Below, one piece after another: positions 10,215-21,169 of a stretch of DNA of 64,000 nt. The position numbers were made by a program, and so were the translations under genes. The notes beneath the pieces were generated by a model that was given only the letters and a program-made list of their open reading frames with translations, made no database searches and was not told the origin of the DNA. Every line of letters begins with the position of its first letter. The first letter of the stretch is position 1. This DNA comes from Haberlea rhodopensis. Lineage: Eukaryota; Streptophyta; Magnoliopsida; Lamiales; Gesneriaceae. The DNA lies in the NCBI GenBank assembly GCA_907163345.1, contig CAJQUN010000035.1, positions 2,415,973 to 2,479,972 on the forward strand. The letters run 5' to 3'.

Positions 10215-11699
10215 TGATGCGTGTGAAACGTACCGCAAGTGTACGGTGTCAAGTTTTAGTATAGGAATGTGAAAGTACGGATGTCGAACCCACAGGGATT
10301 GAAAATTAAGTTACACCAAGTACTGTAATTAGAATAGTCTCGACTTTATTTAGATAATCGAGAGCAATATTTATTAAACTAATCTATGAAAATAGAATAA
10401 AAGATTAACAAGATGGTAATTTAAGTGGAGAAAATCAATGAGAACGGATTCTAGAGGTTCGACTTCACTCAACTATCCACTATGTCGTGTTTTCCTAGTT
10501 TACTAGCCGAGAATTCTTATTTGTTTCTACTCCCCCTCCCGGGTGTTAAGCAGAAGTAATTATCTAACATTAATCTTGATATCCCTATCTAAGATTAATT
10601 ATCAAACAATTGTAAAAGTGCAGTAATTCCTTTGACGACTTCTATGGAGTTATAGGCCTTCCGAACAATATAACTATCACGATACGAATTCCTTCTTTCC
10701 TATTCACAACCCCCTCTCCCGAGTGATAGATCACGAATATGGAATCATTCAATCCATGGCCAGTAGATTAAAAGCATTAAGAACAAGAAAACATAAATAA
10801 ACCATATGAAAAACAAATGACATAGTTTCAAGTCAAGATCCGTCTAACCCTAGAATAATAAATTAGTTCATGAATACATTAAATAAACACATAGACATGT
10901 TCTTAATCATCATAAACATAAGGGAATAGATAATCAAACGAATTGGATGATGGCCCTCCGTCCCCGGTAGTCGCCGTCTTCTTCTCCGTCGTCAAAATCT
11001 ATATCCTTCGGTGTAAGCGCACCACCTCGATCGATCTCCTCCTCTTTTCTGAATTTCCCTCGGTTGTTTACTCGGCTGCTGCTCTCACTCTTGTTCTTTT
11101 AACCCTAGCCTCCTTCTCTCCAAAAATATGTCTAGGTCTTAATCAATCTGAATAATAATCCCATCCCCTTCGAAAATCCTTTTTTTTCTTCCTTTAAACT
11201 CCCGCGTGCATCAGATAAGGAAGGTCTCCAAAATTACCAAAATTCCATAGGCGTAATTACGCCTCCGAAGTGGCGTAGTTACGCCTGTTGACGTGTCACA
11301 AAATCTGGCTTCCCGCGTGATAGGCGTAATTACGCCTCCAAAGTGGCGTAGTTACGCCACTTAAATTCTCAAAAGCCGTGGGCTAGGCGTAGTTACGCCT
11401 CAATGAGGCGTAATTACGCCTGTTGAAATTCTTTAAAAAAATCAAATGCCGTGAGTTAGGCGTAGTTACGCCTCAAAGTAGGCGTAATTACGCCTGTTGC
11501 CATGATTGATAGTGTAGATTTTTGGCTTCAATTCATCCGTTCCTTCCATCATTTGCACCCTTTTAATCCACAAAACATGTAATTACCTGGATTCCTACAA
11601 AACAACCAAAACAACAACAAAAGACGTAATTCTGCTCGAATACCAACACTAAATCATGCAAAATAAGAAGAAATATAAGTGTATAAAATACACTTATCA
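10215..11699 (-). mobile_element. 3' LTR of the gag-only Athila-like element
   Basis: On the minus strand it reads TGATAAGTGTATTTTATACA...CACACGCATCA. The outer end opens with a 10-bp hairpin (ATAAGTGTAT, ttt, ATACACTTAT). A purine tract (11700..11715, gtttagggggtt on the minus strand) precedes it. Four pairs of GGCGTAATTACGCC-type palindromes occupy 11250..11494. A 70-codon plus-strand ORF occurs identically in both LTRs and is not considered a gene. Confidence 0.93.
11250..11494 (-). repeat. Paired-palindrome module, four pairs, GGCGTAATTACGCC type
   Basis: 14-bp sites GGCGTAATTACGCC or GGCGTAGTTACGCC start at 11250, 11272, 11323, 11345, 11386, 11407, 11459 and 11481. Distances within pairs are 22, 22, 21 and 22 bp; distances between pairs are 73, 63 and 73 bp. 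One member of each pair is the exact palindrome and the other has one A-to-G change. The inner edge lies about 205 bp from the LTR start. Confidence 0.9.
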
Positions 11700-13569
11700 A
11701 ACCCCCTAAACTTAAACTTTTGCTAGTCCCGAGCAAAATAGAAATGGAAAAAGACTAAGAAATAAAAGAGAAAAAGAAAACACACTACTAACGCAAGTCA
11801 TGAAATGTTATAATTGCAAATTGGCCTCGAAGATCAATTGTCTAAAAATTTTAAGTCAAGTATGCATATCAGTCTACTCAAGAGTTCTCAAGTGTGTGTG
11901 TCACCACTTCCATTTAACCATTAAAGCAATCTTTACTCACAAATCAATAGGACTTTGCAAGGTGTATTGGTTCATTTGCATTGTTCATAAAAAGGAGTAT
12001 AACCTTGACAAACAGTGAACAATGCATCAAATCAAAGTAATGAGATGTGCGTGTGTGAATGTCAAAACCATATGCATTACCAGTGTTTCTCGAGTGTCCA
12101 TAAGCTTACTATCCGTAACCTTCTCCACTAGTATATTAGACGAATGTGGCTCGGTCAATAGGTCTTAATAGGCTTGTAATGTAAGGCTTTGGCTCATGGC
12201 TTCAATAAAAAGATCGGAATTTCAAAACAAGAGAGTAAGTTAATATGACATTGTTGTGCACTCTCATCTCAATTTCGATTCCTTCTATTGATGATTCATC
12301 ATTTTTTTTCTTTTTCAATTCACCATTTTTTCTCATCCGCCTCATCATTCACCTCATTATTTTCTCATTCTTTCCATCACTATTTTCTTCACCTCTTCAA
12401 CAAATTTTTTTTTTTCTATGCATCCACGCCCTTTTTTTCATTATTATCCCCCTTCTATTTTTTCAATTAGGAACATGGGGGGGATATTTGAAATTTTAAA
12501 GTGCAATATGGGTCTTACTCACTTGAGGGTAGGAAATAGTGTATAAGCTTTCAACAAGGTGGTCGATGTGGGATTTTGAAATGATGCCGAATGGGGGTTA
12601 TTATGTGCCTAAGCACATGCCATTCGATTTTCAATAAGCTCAAAAGGGCAACTATGGATAAAAAGTGATATCATTTGGTGGCTTCAAAGGCTCAAACGAT
12701 AAAAAAAATTGCCTAAATCATTCCTAAGCCACATATGTCTGTATTTCGCCTCAAAGGGTACTAAAGCAAGTTCTAGACTACTCTCAATTCACAAATAACT
12801 TATATGGTATGACCAATGTGCTCAAATAGTATCTCAAAACCAAGGTGATATAAGAAACAAATTTGAATGAGATTATAAAATATATTGCAACAATTCAATC
12901 CTCATTCTTTTACGTTTAAGCTCAAAGGGGCTACTATGGCAAATTTATATCAATGAATAAAGGCCCAAAATATTATCAAGAATTTCCTATATCATATTTG
13001 TGGTCATTCAAATCAACTTTAATTGGTCAAATGGTCATGGTCTCTAGTGCATGAATATGTAAGAAACTCAAGAGCAAAGCGTACAAAAATTTCAAATTTT
13101 CACAAATAAGCTCAATTCTTCATCATCGGCCTTCACAATTACTTCAAATCACGACTTATGACACAAAAAGAAAAAAAAAACGACTAAAAAAAAAAAAACA
13201 CAAAACACAACACACATAGGAATCCAGGAAACAAAACATCTCAGTGTTTAAACACCCCCCCTAAACTTAAAATCATGCATTGTCCTCAATGTACCATACA
13301 ACGTATAAAATAAGGGACAACACACCAACCTGCGACGACGATCGTCAGTAATCGTCGCCCATCTCATGCTCATGGGTATGGTGAGAAGATGATGATAGGG
13401 ACCTCCGCATAAGTATAGACCCTGCAATTGGAAAAAGAATGATCAATCGGCTATGAATAAGACATGCTACTAAAATGCAATACTAAAATTAAAAACTGAA
13501 ATAAAATAAAAAGGATACAAGGCTTGGGTTGCCTCCCAAGAAACGCTTTGTTTAAAGTCGTCAGCCAGA
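11700..13569 (-). other. 3' untranslated region of the gag-only element
   Basis: This is a non-coding stretch between the ORF stop and the 3' LTR. It contains T-rich and A-rich runs and the 'ccccctaaacttaaa' motif (near 11700 and 13254), also seen in the related elements. I see no env or other ORF. Confidence 0.7.
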
Positions 13570-14562
13570 CTATGCGAAGCAACCATCAAATAGCGGCTTC
13601 CGCCCATAGTAAGTATCATATGACACTACATGTGGGTCTTGGTTGTGTATGCCCTCAAGCTTGGCAAGATAGTGGCAGTTAACGCTCGTCGCTCCAACAA
13701 CGTCCTTCGAAAATTGATAAGCATGGGAGAAAGATTCTAAACTTGGCTTCATCTCGTGGAGATCATAATATGGTGAAGTTGGCATCGATGGGAAGAACGG
13801 ATCCACATATGTCATATAGGACATCACCATCGATGAGTGCTCCTCACTATTTTCAAAAATATGGTCATCTTCCAACGTCACGCTAGGCTCATCTTGACAC
13901 GGGAATTCATCAGATAACTCTTCCACAGTAGGCTCAACCACTTGAAAATGCTCATATTCCCTTGAATCTTCCGCATGAGTAGGATCACTCTCCCAAACTT
14001 GGTTGGTTGAATGATCATCATCATGTGACCACACCTGGTTTGTCACCCCTTGATTATATCTCATCTCAACCTCTTTGCATCTCGCTACAAATGTCTCTAT
14101 CAGCTGCTCAAGGCTACTTCTGGTGTGATTTTCGGTCTTTGGTTCAAATGATGGCCAGAATTTGCGCAAAATATCCTCCAACCGAGAGACTTTATCAGAA
14201 CTATACTCATCCTCTGCTTGATGATCGAATGGTTGGTGTGTAAAATGAGGGTAATGATGCCCTGGTGGATATTGGTGACTCCAACCCAGCATTGAAGGAT
14301 CATATTGCCACCGATAGTCGAAATTCGCCATATGGTTATACAGGTTGTCATCATCTATACCATATATGGGACGACCAACTGCCAAAGCTCCATTAAATAC
14401 CCATTCTCGTGTGTCTGCATCCAATCCAATATAGAAAGATTGAAGAGGAGCGTAGTTTGAAAAGTCGTGGTTGAATCTGTCCCAAGCTGCATAGAATGGT
14501 TCATACGGTTGTTGGGCAAAGCTTGTGGAAACTTGCTGATGAAACATCTCCAAGTACCTCAC
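13570..14562 (-). CDS. Gag-like protein of the non-autonomous Athila-like element
   Basis: The 330-codon frame opens at a GTG. The first ATG is codon 6 (MFHQQVSTSF), giving about 325 residues, so I favour that start. The N-terminal part (EPFYAAWDRFN, LQSFYIGLDADTREWV) aligns with the gag region 'YWERFKKLC..LPIQYFYEGL' of the autonomous Athila at 33567, so it derives from capsid. The middle is acidic. The last 50 residues (VVGATSVNCHYLAKLEG, SYDTYYGRKPLFDGCF) are conserved in two other copies here and match nothing in the autonomous gag I can see. There is no zinc knuckle. The ORF is intact and lies about 100 bp inside the primer site. It presumably packages the element's RNA or assists helper-encoded particles (inference). 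Confidence 0.82.
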   Translation of the reverse strand: MRYLEMFHQQVSTSFAQQPYEPFYAAWDRFNHDFSNYAPLQSFYIGLDADTREWVFNGALAVGRPIYGIDDDNLYNHMANFDYRWQYDPSMLGWSHQYPPGHHYPHFTHQPFDHQAEDEYSSDKVSRLEDILRKFWPSFEPKTENHTRSSLEQLIETFVARCKEVEMRYNQGVTNQVWSHDDDHSTNQVWESDPTHAEDSREYEHFQVVEPTVEELSDEFPCQDEPSVTLEDDHIFENSEEHSSMVMSYMTYVDPFFPSMPTSPYYDLHEMKPSLESFSHAYQFSKDVVGATSVNCHYLAKLEGIHNQDPHVVSYDTYYGRKPLFDGCFA

Positions 14563-14657
14563 AAGAAAAACATCAAAAAAGATTAAAACAAAAAATAAAA
14601 TTCTAAATTAAAATCAAGACTACTTGGTAACAGTATCAGTAAACAAAATTATATCAA

Positions 14658-14675
14658 TCCCCGGCAACGGCGCCA
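14658..14675 (-). other. Primer-binding site, tRNA-Asp type
   Basis: The minus strand reads TGGCGCCGTTGCCGGGGA, the complement of the 3' end of plant tRNA-Asp as used by Athila elements. It lies six bases from the 5' LTR. Confidence 0.9.
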
Positions 14676-14681
14676 AAAACT

Positions 14682-16165
14682 TGATGCGTGTGAAACGTAC
14701 CGCAAGTGTATGGTGTCAAGTTTTAGTATAGGAATGTGAAAGTACGGATGTCGAACCCACAGGGATTGAAAATTAAGTTACACCAAGTACTGTAATTAGA
14801 ATAGTCTCGACTTTATTTAGATAATCGAGAGCAATATTTATTAAACTAATCTACGAAAATAGAATAAAAGATTAACAAGATGGTAATTTAAGTGGAGAAA
14901 ATCAATGAGAACGGATTCTAGAGGTTCGACTTCACTCAACTATCCACTATGTCGTGTTTTCCTAGTTTACTAGCCGAGAATTCTTATTTGTTTCTACTCC
15001 CCCTCCCGGGTGTTAAGCAGAAGTAATTATCTAACATTAATCTTGATATCCCTATCTAAGATTAATTATCAAACAATTGTAAAAGTGCAGTAATTCCTTT
15101 GACGACTTCTATGGAGTTATAGGCCTTCCGAACAATATAACTACCACGATACGAATTCCTTCTTTCCTATTCACAACCTCCTCTCCCGAGTGATAGATCA
15201 CGAATATGGAATCATTCAATCCATGGCCAGTAGATTAAAAGCATTAAGAACATGAAAATATAAATAAACCATATGAAAAACCAATGACATAGTTTCAAGT
15301 CAAGATCCGTCTAACCCTAGAATAATAAATTAGTTCATGAATACATTAAATAAACACATAGACATGTTCTTAATCATCATAAACATAAGGGAATAGATAA
15401 TCAAACGAATTGGATGATGGCCCTCCGTCCCCGGTAGTCGCCGTCTTCTTCTCCGTCGTCAAAATCTATATCCTTCGGTGTAAGCGCACCACCTCGATCG
15501 ATCTCCTCCTCTTTTCTGAATTTCCCTCGGTTGTTTACTCGGCTGCTGCTCTCACTCTTGTTCTTTTAACCCTAGCCTCCTTCTCTCCAAAAATATGTCT
15601 AGGTCTTAATCAATCTGAATAATAATCCCATCCCTTCGAAAATCCTTTTTTTTCTTCCTTTAAACTCCCGTGCGCATCAGATAAGGAAGGTCTCCAAAAT
15701 TACCAAAATTCCATAGGCGTAATTACGCCTCCGAAGTGGCGTAGTTACGCCTGTTGACGTGTCACAAAATCTGGCTTCCCGCGTGATAGGCGTAATTACG
15801 CCTCCAAAGTGGCGTAGTTACGCCACTTAAATTCTCAAAAGCCGTGGGCTAGGCGTAGTTACGCCTCAATGAGGCGTATTTACGCCTGTTGAAATTCTTT
15901 AAAAAAATCAAATGCCGTGAGTTAGGCGTAGTTACGCCTCAAAGTAGGCGTAATTACGCCTGTTGCCATGATTGATAGTGTAGATTTTTGGCTTCAATTC
16001 ATCCGTTCCTTCCGTCATTTGCACCCTTTTAGTCCACAAAACATATAATTACCCGGATTCCTGCAAAACAACCAAAACAACAACAAAAGACGTAATTCTG
16101 CTCGAATACCAACACTAAATCATGCAAAATAAGAAGAAATATAAGTGTATAAAATACACTTATCA
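14682..16165 (-). mobile_element. 5' LTR of the gag-only Athila-like element
   Basis: It is near-identical to 10215..11699, with the same terminal hairpin and the same eight palindromes (15716..15962). Its inner end is six bases from the primer site. Confidence 0.93.
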
Positions 16166-16375
16166 CTCGTGCTCCTCAGGTAGGGTGAAAACCCTTGCTC
16201 CTGGCGTAACCAGAGCTGAGCTCGTCGTAAACGTGCTCCTGAGGTAGGGTGAAAACCCTTGCTCCTGGCGTAACCAGGGCTGAGCTCGTGCTTCTCATGT
16301 AGGGTGAAAACCCTTGCTCCTGGCGTAACCAGGGCTAAGCTCGTCGTAAACGTGCTCCTGATGTGCCAAGGGCTT
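16166..16375. repeat. Tandem array II, right part
   Basis: It has the same units as 9880..10214 and starts with the second copy of the target duplication ctcgt (16166..16170). Before the insertion the two parts formed one array of roughly nine units. Confidence 0.9.
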
Positions 16376-16990
16376 ATTGACAACGCCTTGGACTTCTGAA
16401 TATGGCCTTACTGCAAGATTGCACGCCCGATATCGAGGTAATAAGGCCTTACTGCGAGATTGCATACCCGAGCTCGATGTAATAGAGCCTTACTGCCAGA
16501 TGGCACGCCCGAACTATCATAATATGGCCTTACTGCTAGATTGCATGCCCGAGCTCGATGTAATAAGGTCTTACTGCAAGATTGCACGCCCGAGCTTGAT
16601 GTAGTAGGGCCTTACTGCCAGATGGCACGCCCGAGCTTGATGTAATAGGGCCTTACTGCCAGATGGCAAGCCCGAGCTGTCATAATATGGCCTTACTGCT
16701 AGATTGCATGCCCGAGCTCAATGTGATAGGGACTTACTGCCAGATTGCACGCCCGAGCTCGATGTAATAGGGCCTTACTGCTAGATGGCACACCCGAGCT
16801 TGATGTAATAGGGCCTTACTGCCAGATGGCACGCCCGAGCTGCCGAGTTGGGCCTTATTGCGAGATTGCACGCCCGAGCTCAATGTAATAAGGCCTTACT
16901 GCGAGATTGCATGCCCGAGCTCGATGTAATAGGGCCTTACTGCGAGGTTGCATGCCCGATATCGATGTAATAGGGCCTTACTGCCTCGCC
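16376..16990. repeat. Tandem array III, about 40-46 bp unit
   Basis: About fourteen units read 'ggccttactgcgagattgcacgcccgagctcgatgtaata', with variants at a few fixed positions (gcgag/gccag, ttgca/tggca). It is unrelated in sequence to arrays I and II. Confidence 0.9.
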
Positions 16991-16999
16991 AAGTTCCGT

Positions 17000-18308
17000 A
17001 TTTGGTTGTTTCAGTTTCAATGCTTCATGAGTCACTGGCTTAATAGCTGCAGAGCCCCCCAAATGTGTATAAGACCTGCCGTTTATGAAAACAGAGCGCT
17101 AAGGCTGCTTAGGAACCCTCTCCTGGAGATAGCGGCACTTGATTGAAAATGACGGCCAGCGAGCTAATTGATCAACATTAAGACCCTGTGCATTACGCTC
17201 TTGCTCCCGCATACTTTCAGCTATCCAATTTGTTACATGTTGCCCTTTCCATATGGTGGTGTCCACCATTGGAGGCGGTCCTAGACCATTCAAGCTCAGT
17301 TCTGGCCTGGATATCATTGTTGGAAGAGCACTTTGCAGCAAATTCCCCATGTTTGTACTTGGTATTATTGTTGAATAGACATTTTGTAGGAAATCAGTAA
17401 GTCTCGGCATTGGCGGTGGGGGACAGACACTTGGTAACACCGAGCGAGTATTCTTTTATGACGAGGGGTCTTTCATTGCCTCGGGATGCTTCGGAAGCTC
17501 AGCAGAGTATACCTCCCAAAATAAGGACCACCATTCTGTCAGACATCCTTAAGGAGGATTGACTACAGCAGGCTGGGGACAAATATTAGCCTCTTTGGCG
17601 AAAATCTCAGCAGACGTGTGCATGTTCTTTTTGATCATGTAATCATGAATGTATTTGCCGAGCTTCTGAGCATCCCAGTCGAATACTTTAATAAACCATA
17701 CACTTTGTGATTATTTCACTCTTGTATACTTTTGGCTCAATATTCTCGTTCTTGAGTGATGACTTTGAAGATTTCTTAATCTTCCGATGGATTTGATGGA
17801 CGGGTGTGGTGTGGTGGTTCTATAGGGTAGCCCTAACGAAACAAAATAAGGAGTGGGAAGAAAGATGAGAAAAATCGCCAACGGGGAGCCGGAATGGGAA
17901 TGACCATCAATGCCGTATGAGTATATACATTTGGCTTCAAGCCACTCTCAACCATCAATGATTAATCGTAGCTTATCAATCGAGCAAAACCCAGCCGCCA
18001 GGGATGTGAAATTGATACTCCACTCCACAAAACCAGAACTCCAATTCATGGAAGTCACCCTGTCGCACGAACCCCTGACTTTTTGTGTGAAATCTGATGA
18101 TTTCGCGGTGTTTGACAGGGGGCTGGTCAGTACGGGAAGGTTCACATGTGAGCAGGGGAGCCGGTGGTGGATCGGGCCATCCAAGAGGGTGGCTCACGGA
18201 GGCAGGCGAGTGTTTTCTCATGGGCAAGCAGGGACATCGTTTGGTCCAAGAGGGGGCTCGTACTTTGTTCACCCGGTTTGCATAATGTCATCAACGTCTT
18301 TTGCTCGA
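17000..18308 (-). other. Internal 5' region of the Tat-like element, possible gag remnant
   Basis: This lies between the primer site and the first tandem array. Short minus-strand ORFs occur (17976..18272 and 17099..17440). The latter is proline-rich at the start with IWKGQHVTNWI, but neither shows a gag major-homology or zinc-knuckle motif. If gag was present it is decayed or truncated. Confidence 0.35.
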
Positions 18309-18327
18309 GTTCCCACAGACGACGCCA
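18309..18327 (-). other. Primer-binding site of the Tat-like element
   Basis: On the minus strand TGGCGTCGTCTGTGGGAAC starts two bases inside the 5' LTR. Similar TGGCGCCGTCTGTGGGAA sites are frequent in plant Tat-type elements. I do not assign the tRNA. Confidence 0.75.
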
Positions 18328-18329
18328 AT

Positions 18330-18878
18330 TGATTTCACCAAAAAAATGTGATCTTTAATAAATATTGAACGATGATGTAACAAATGGTTTATCTTCATTT
18401 AAACCGAATTGAACCGTCCCCCAAATGTATCTGTGTATCAAAGAAAAAGGGTGAGATGACTCCGCCCGTAGGCGAAGCCACTCCGACGCCCAAGTCAGTA
18501 TAGGTTTCAATGAAAAGTATTGAAATTGTAGGCTTTGCATAATATGAAAGGCGTATTATGAAAGACGTAAGCAATAGCCTGTAAGTATTGCGTAAGTGAA
18601 CGTCCCTGAATGAGGGTAGGTGCCCTCTATTTATAGATGTAGGGGTAGAGTCTCAATCAATATAGAATAGGAGTTCTAGTCAATCTATAATTGTAGAGTT
18701 CTAGTCAATCTGAGAGAATAGTTCTAGTCAATATGAATAGTATTGTATATGACAACTAGATCCATGTTTATCCCGAGAATATTGAGAGATGTCTTCCAAA
18801 ACCCTACAACTCCTTGCTAAATCAGATTGGGTCGGTTAAAACCCATTATGTATATCAATCCCCCATCGAGGGGTATCA
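18330..18878 (-). mobile_element. 5' LTR of the Tat-like element
   Basis: It is nearly identical to 8316..8864, with about a dozen differences by eye. Its inner end is separated by two bases from the primer-binding site, and its outer end is followed by the target duplication cttaa. Confidence 0.9.
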
Positions 18879-18926
18879 CTTAATTTCTTGATGAAATGTT
18901 TATCTTACTATCTTATAAAGTGTGAG

Positions 18927-19276
18927 TGTAGAATTGAGAGCTTACTGTTTTACGAATAACTATAATTAAGGGTAATAGTACAACTTCAATCTTTTCAATC
19001 ATACATTGACACAAGCGACACGTGTTCGACCGATCACAAAGCAGAGACAATTGTTAAACCCCAAATCTCTCCCCCAATAATTGCACTCTCTACAACTCAT
19101 GGGAATCGAACATGCAACCTTGGCTCTGATATCAATTGTAGGATTGAACGCTTACCGTTTTACCAATAACTATAGTTAAGGGTAATGTCACAACTTTAAT
19201 CTTTTCAACCATACACTGGCACAAGCGCCACGTGTTCGACCGATCACAAAACAGAAGCAATTGTTGAACCACTACA
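18927..19276 (-). mobile_element. TRIM (terminal-repeat retrotransposon in miniature)
   Basis: Two diverged direct repeats of about 137-140 bp (18927..19063 and 19137..19276) enclose 73 bp. On the minus strand the inner end of the right repeat is followed by TTGATATCAGAGCC, one mismatch from the initiator-tRNA-Met primer site. The left repeat is preceded by a purine tract (tgggggagagat). These are the two priming signals of an LTR element with no coding room. Possible target duplication gtgag/atgag (4 of 5). Old, judged by repeat divergence. Confidence 0.75.
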
Positions 19277-19962
19277 ATGAGGGTGCTAGAGAAATCAATT
19301 TGGTGAAACTTTTTTCAAAATCCCAAAATTGCCATTCAAACTCCTTCATTTTTCATATATGTGTTACACTTTTTAAAAAATTTACTCACTCTCTCAATTT
19401 TCATGATTTTGACACTCATCCTAAAAAAGATGACAATAATGACCAAAAGACCCATACTAATTTAGATAAAAAATAATAACATCAAAAAATAATGGGAGGA
19501 TATTAAACTACAAAATCAATTTGAAAAAAAAATAATTACATCCCAAAAACCCAAATTAAAAAATGAATTTACGTTTACCACGTCAGTTTACAAAAAAATA
19601 CTGTATATGCACGCAACTCGTGCAAATGAGGACTATTATTAATAATGTAAGCAACTCAATTCCGTGACGGATAAAAATGATAAGAAGAGCATCTCCAGTA
19701 AATAACCTTAAGATCGTGTGTGATATCATTCAATGAGCAATATCTCTTATTTTAGTTAATGGAACTGATGCACTGAGCTCTGCCTTAAAAGACAGTAAAC
19801 AAGAATGAATATTGCGGATAACAAGTGTTTCCTGTGTAATAACAAGATCACCACATACTTGAGGAAAAAAATCCGATTATTTTATGCTATTTTTCGTATG
19901 AAATGTTGAATAATGGGATTGGATTGATGATAATGTTAAAAGTAAGATTTGTTGGTTCATAA
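19277..19962. other. AT-rich intergenic sequence
   Basis: I see no gene or repeat. An ORF at 19261..19476 has biased composition and no motif. Confidence 0.5.
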
Positions 19963-20837
19963 TGTGAGAACTCACCCCAAACCTCATAAGTAACCAACAT
20001 GGCAGTTTATGCGTGTAATCACCTAATGCATATTCATGCATGCAAATTATTGAGCATTAACCAAAGTATAATTTTAATGTATTGAAATGATAATAATGAA
20101 ATGCATGTTACACCAATTATGTATGTAACTACCATTTTTTTTATACATTGAAGACAAATTAATAAGAATGGCAAAAGACTTAGACTTGCAAATGGATGGC
20201 AAAGACTTGCATTAGGATGGCATGGCAAGACTTGCATTTATCTTGGGAAGGCTTGCAAATGGGGTAAAGTGCTACACATACGGGAGCCACCTCTTGAGTT
20301 CATAGGAGCCACCTCTATAATCCTTATATTTCACGGATCGATCTAATCGATCAGTATATGATATGTGTCCTGATATGATGCATCTTATATGGCTCAAGGA
20401 GCAAAATATGCAAAGTTCTGTTATATGTATTAATTCACATCAGTTTATGTTTTAATACCTGTTTCGAAATTTGTATAAGTATATGTTTTTGGCATATCCG
20501 ATTGGTCCCCGCTTGCTGAGTGTGAACCAGAACACTCACCCCTTACATCCCCTTCCCAGATAAAGTAAGACAGATACCGAAGAAGAAGAGCAATACTAGT
20601 TTTAAGAATGATGCTGATGAAGTGCAAAATTCTGCTGTCATGATTCGAAATTATTATAAGCTTCCGTAGACGTATTTAAATCGAAGACCAGTTTTGTAAG
20701 TTAAATTACAACTTGTAAGAAATATTTATGGATTAAATAGACTGATTGTAATTAAATTCTATACTATGAGGCTTGTTGATTTTGAATTGTATTTGGAATC
20801 AACCCGGTGTTATCGACCCTGGTCTCGAGACGTGACA
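19963..20837 (+). mobile_element. 5' LTR of the LARD-like element
   Basis: It starts TGTGAGAACTCACCCC and ends CGTGACA. It aligns with 23980..24924 but lacks about 390 bp present there (equivalent to about 24265..24650). The gap falls between 'cttgcaaat' and 'ggggtaaagtgc', with a short aat repeat at both edges. Confidence 0.85.
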
Positions 20838-20843
20838 TTTAAG

Positions 20844-20855
20844 TGGTATCAGAGC
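20844..20855 (+). other. Primer-binding site, initiator tRNA-Met
   Basis: TGGTATCAGAGC lies six bases after the LTR end. It is complementary to the 3' end of initiator tRNA-Met. Confidence 0.9.
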
Positions 20856-21169
20856 TAAACCAGGTTCCATAATCCCGTTGGGAAAAGATTTTTGATTGAT
20901 ACAAATTAACTGGAATATTAATTGCGGATCCAATAGGCCAACTGATTAAAATTTAAAAATCAGTTGGGAATCAAAATAACAATCTGAAATTAAAAAAAAA
21001 AAACTGAAAATGGCTACTGCCGTGCTACATCGTCGCCGCCACCGCTGCTCATAGCTGGAAAGTCGACCCGCCACCGTGACTGCCTAAACGAGACGAAGCC
21101 ACGGCACCATGAATCGAACTGAACAGACGACGATTTCCCGGCCAAATCGCCGATCAAAACTAACGCACT

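Larger units (their letters stand above)
10215..16165 (-). mobile_element. Gag-only Athila-like element, full length (family C)
   Basis: Two LTRs (10215..11699 and 14682..16165) are flanked by a perfect target duplication ctcgt (10210..10214, 16166..16170). A tRNA-Asp-type primer site on the minus strand beside the right LTR sets the orientation. The 5.95-kb element encodes only one gag-like ORF and has no protease, RT or integrase, so it must rely on proteins made elsewhere. The LTRs differ by roughly fourteen substitutions and one single-base indel by eye (about 1 percent), so the insertion is young. Confidence 0.93.
8311..18883 (-). mobile_element. Tat-like non-autonomous LTR element, host of a nested element
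   Basis: Two 549-bp LTRs (8316..8864 and 18330..18878) are flanked by a perfect 5-bp target duplication cttaa (8311..8315, 18879..18883). The primer site beside the right LTR places the 5' end on the right, so the element reads leftward. Without the nested element (10215..16165 plus one TSD) it is about 4.6 kb. It has no pol gene, only a doubtful gag remnant, and three tandem arrays next to the 3' LTR. A hypervariable tandem-repeat 3' region is a known trait of the Tat lineage of Ty3/gypsy elements; the assignment rests on that and on the primer-site type. Confidence 0.88.

Noticed and set aside
10943..11155. A 70-codon ORF found identically at 15410..15622
   Set aside because: Both copies lie in the two LTRs of the same element, so the identity is that of the LTRs and not evidence for a protein.
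12245..12499. Overlapping Phe-rich ORFs
   Set aside because: They are caused by T-rich low-complexity sequence in the 3' UTR of the gag-only element.
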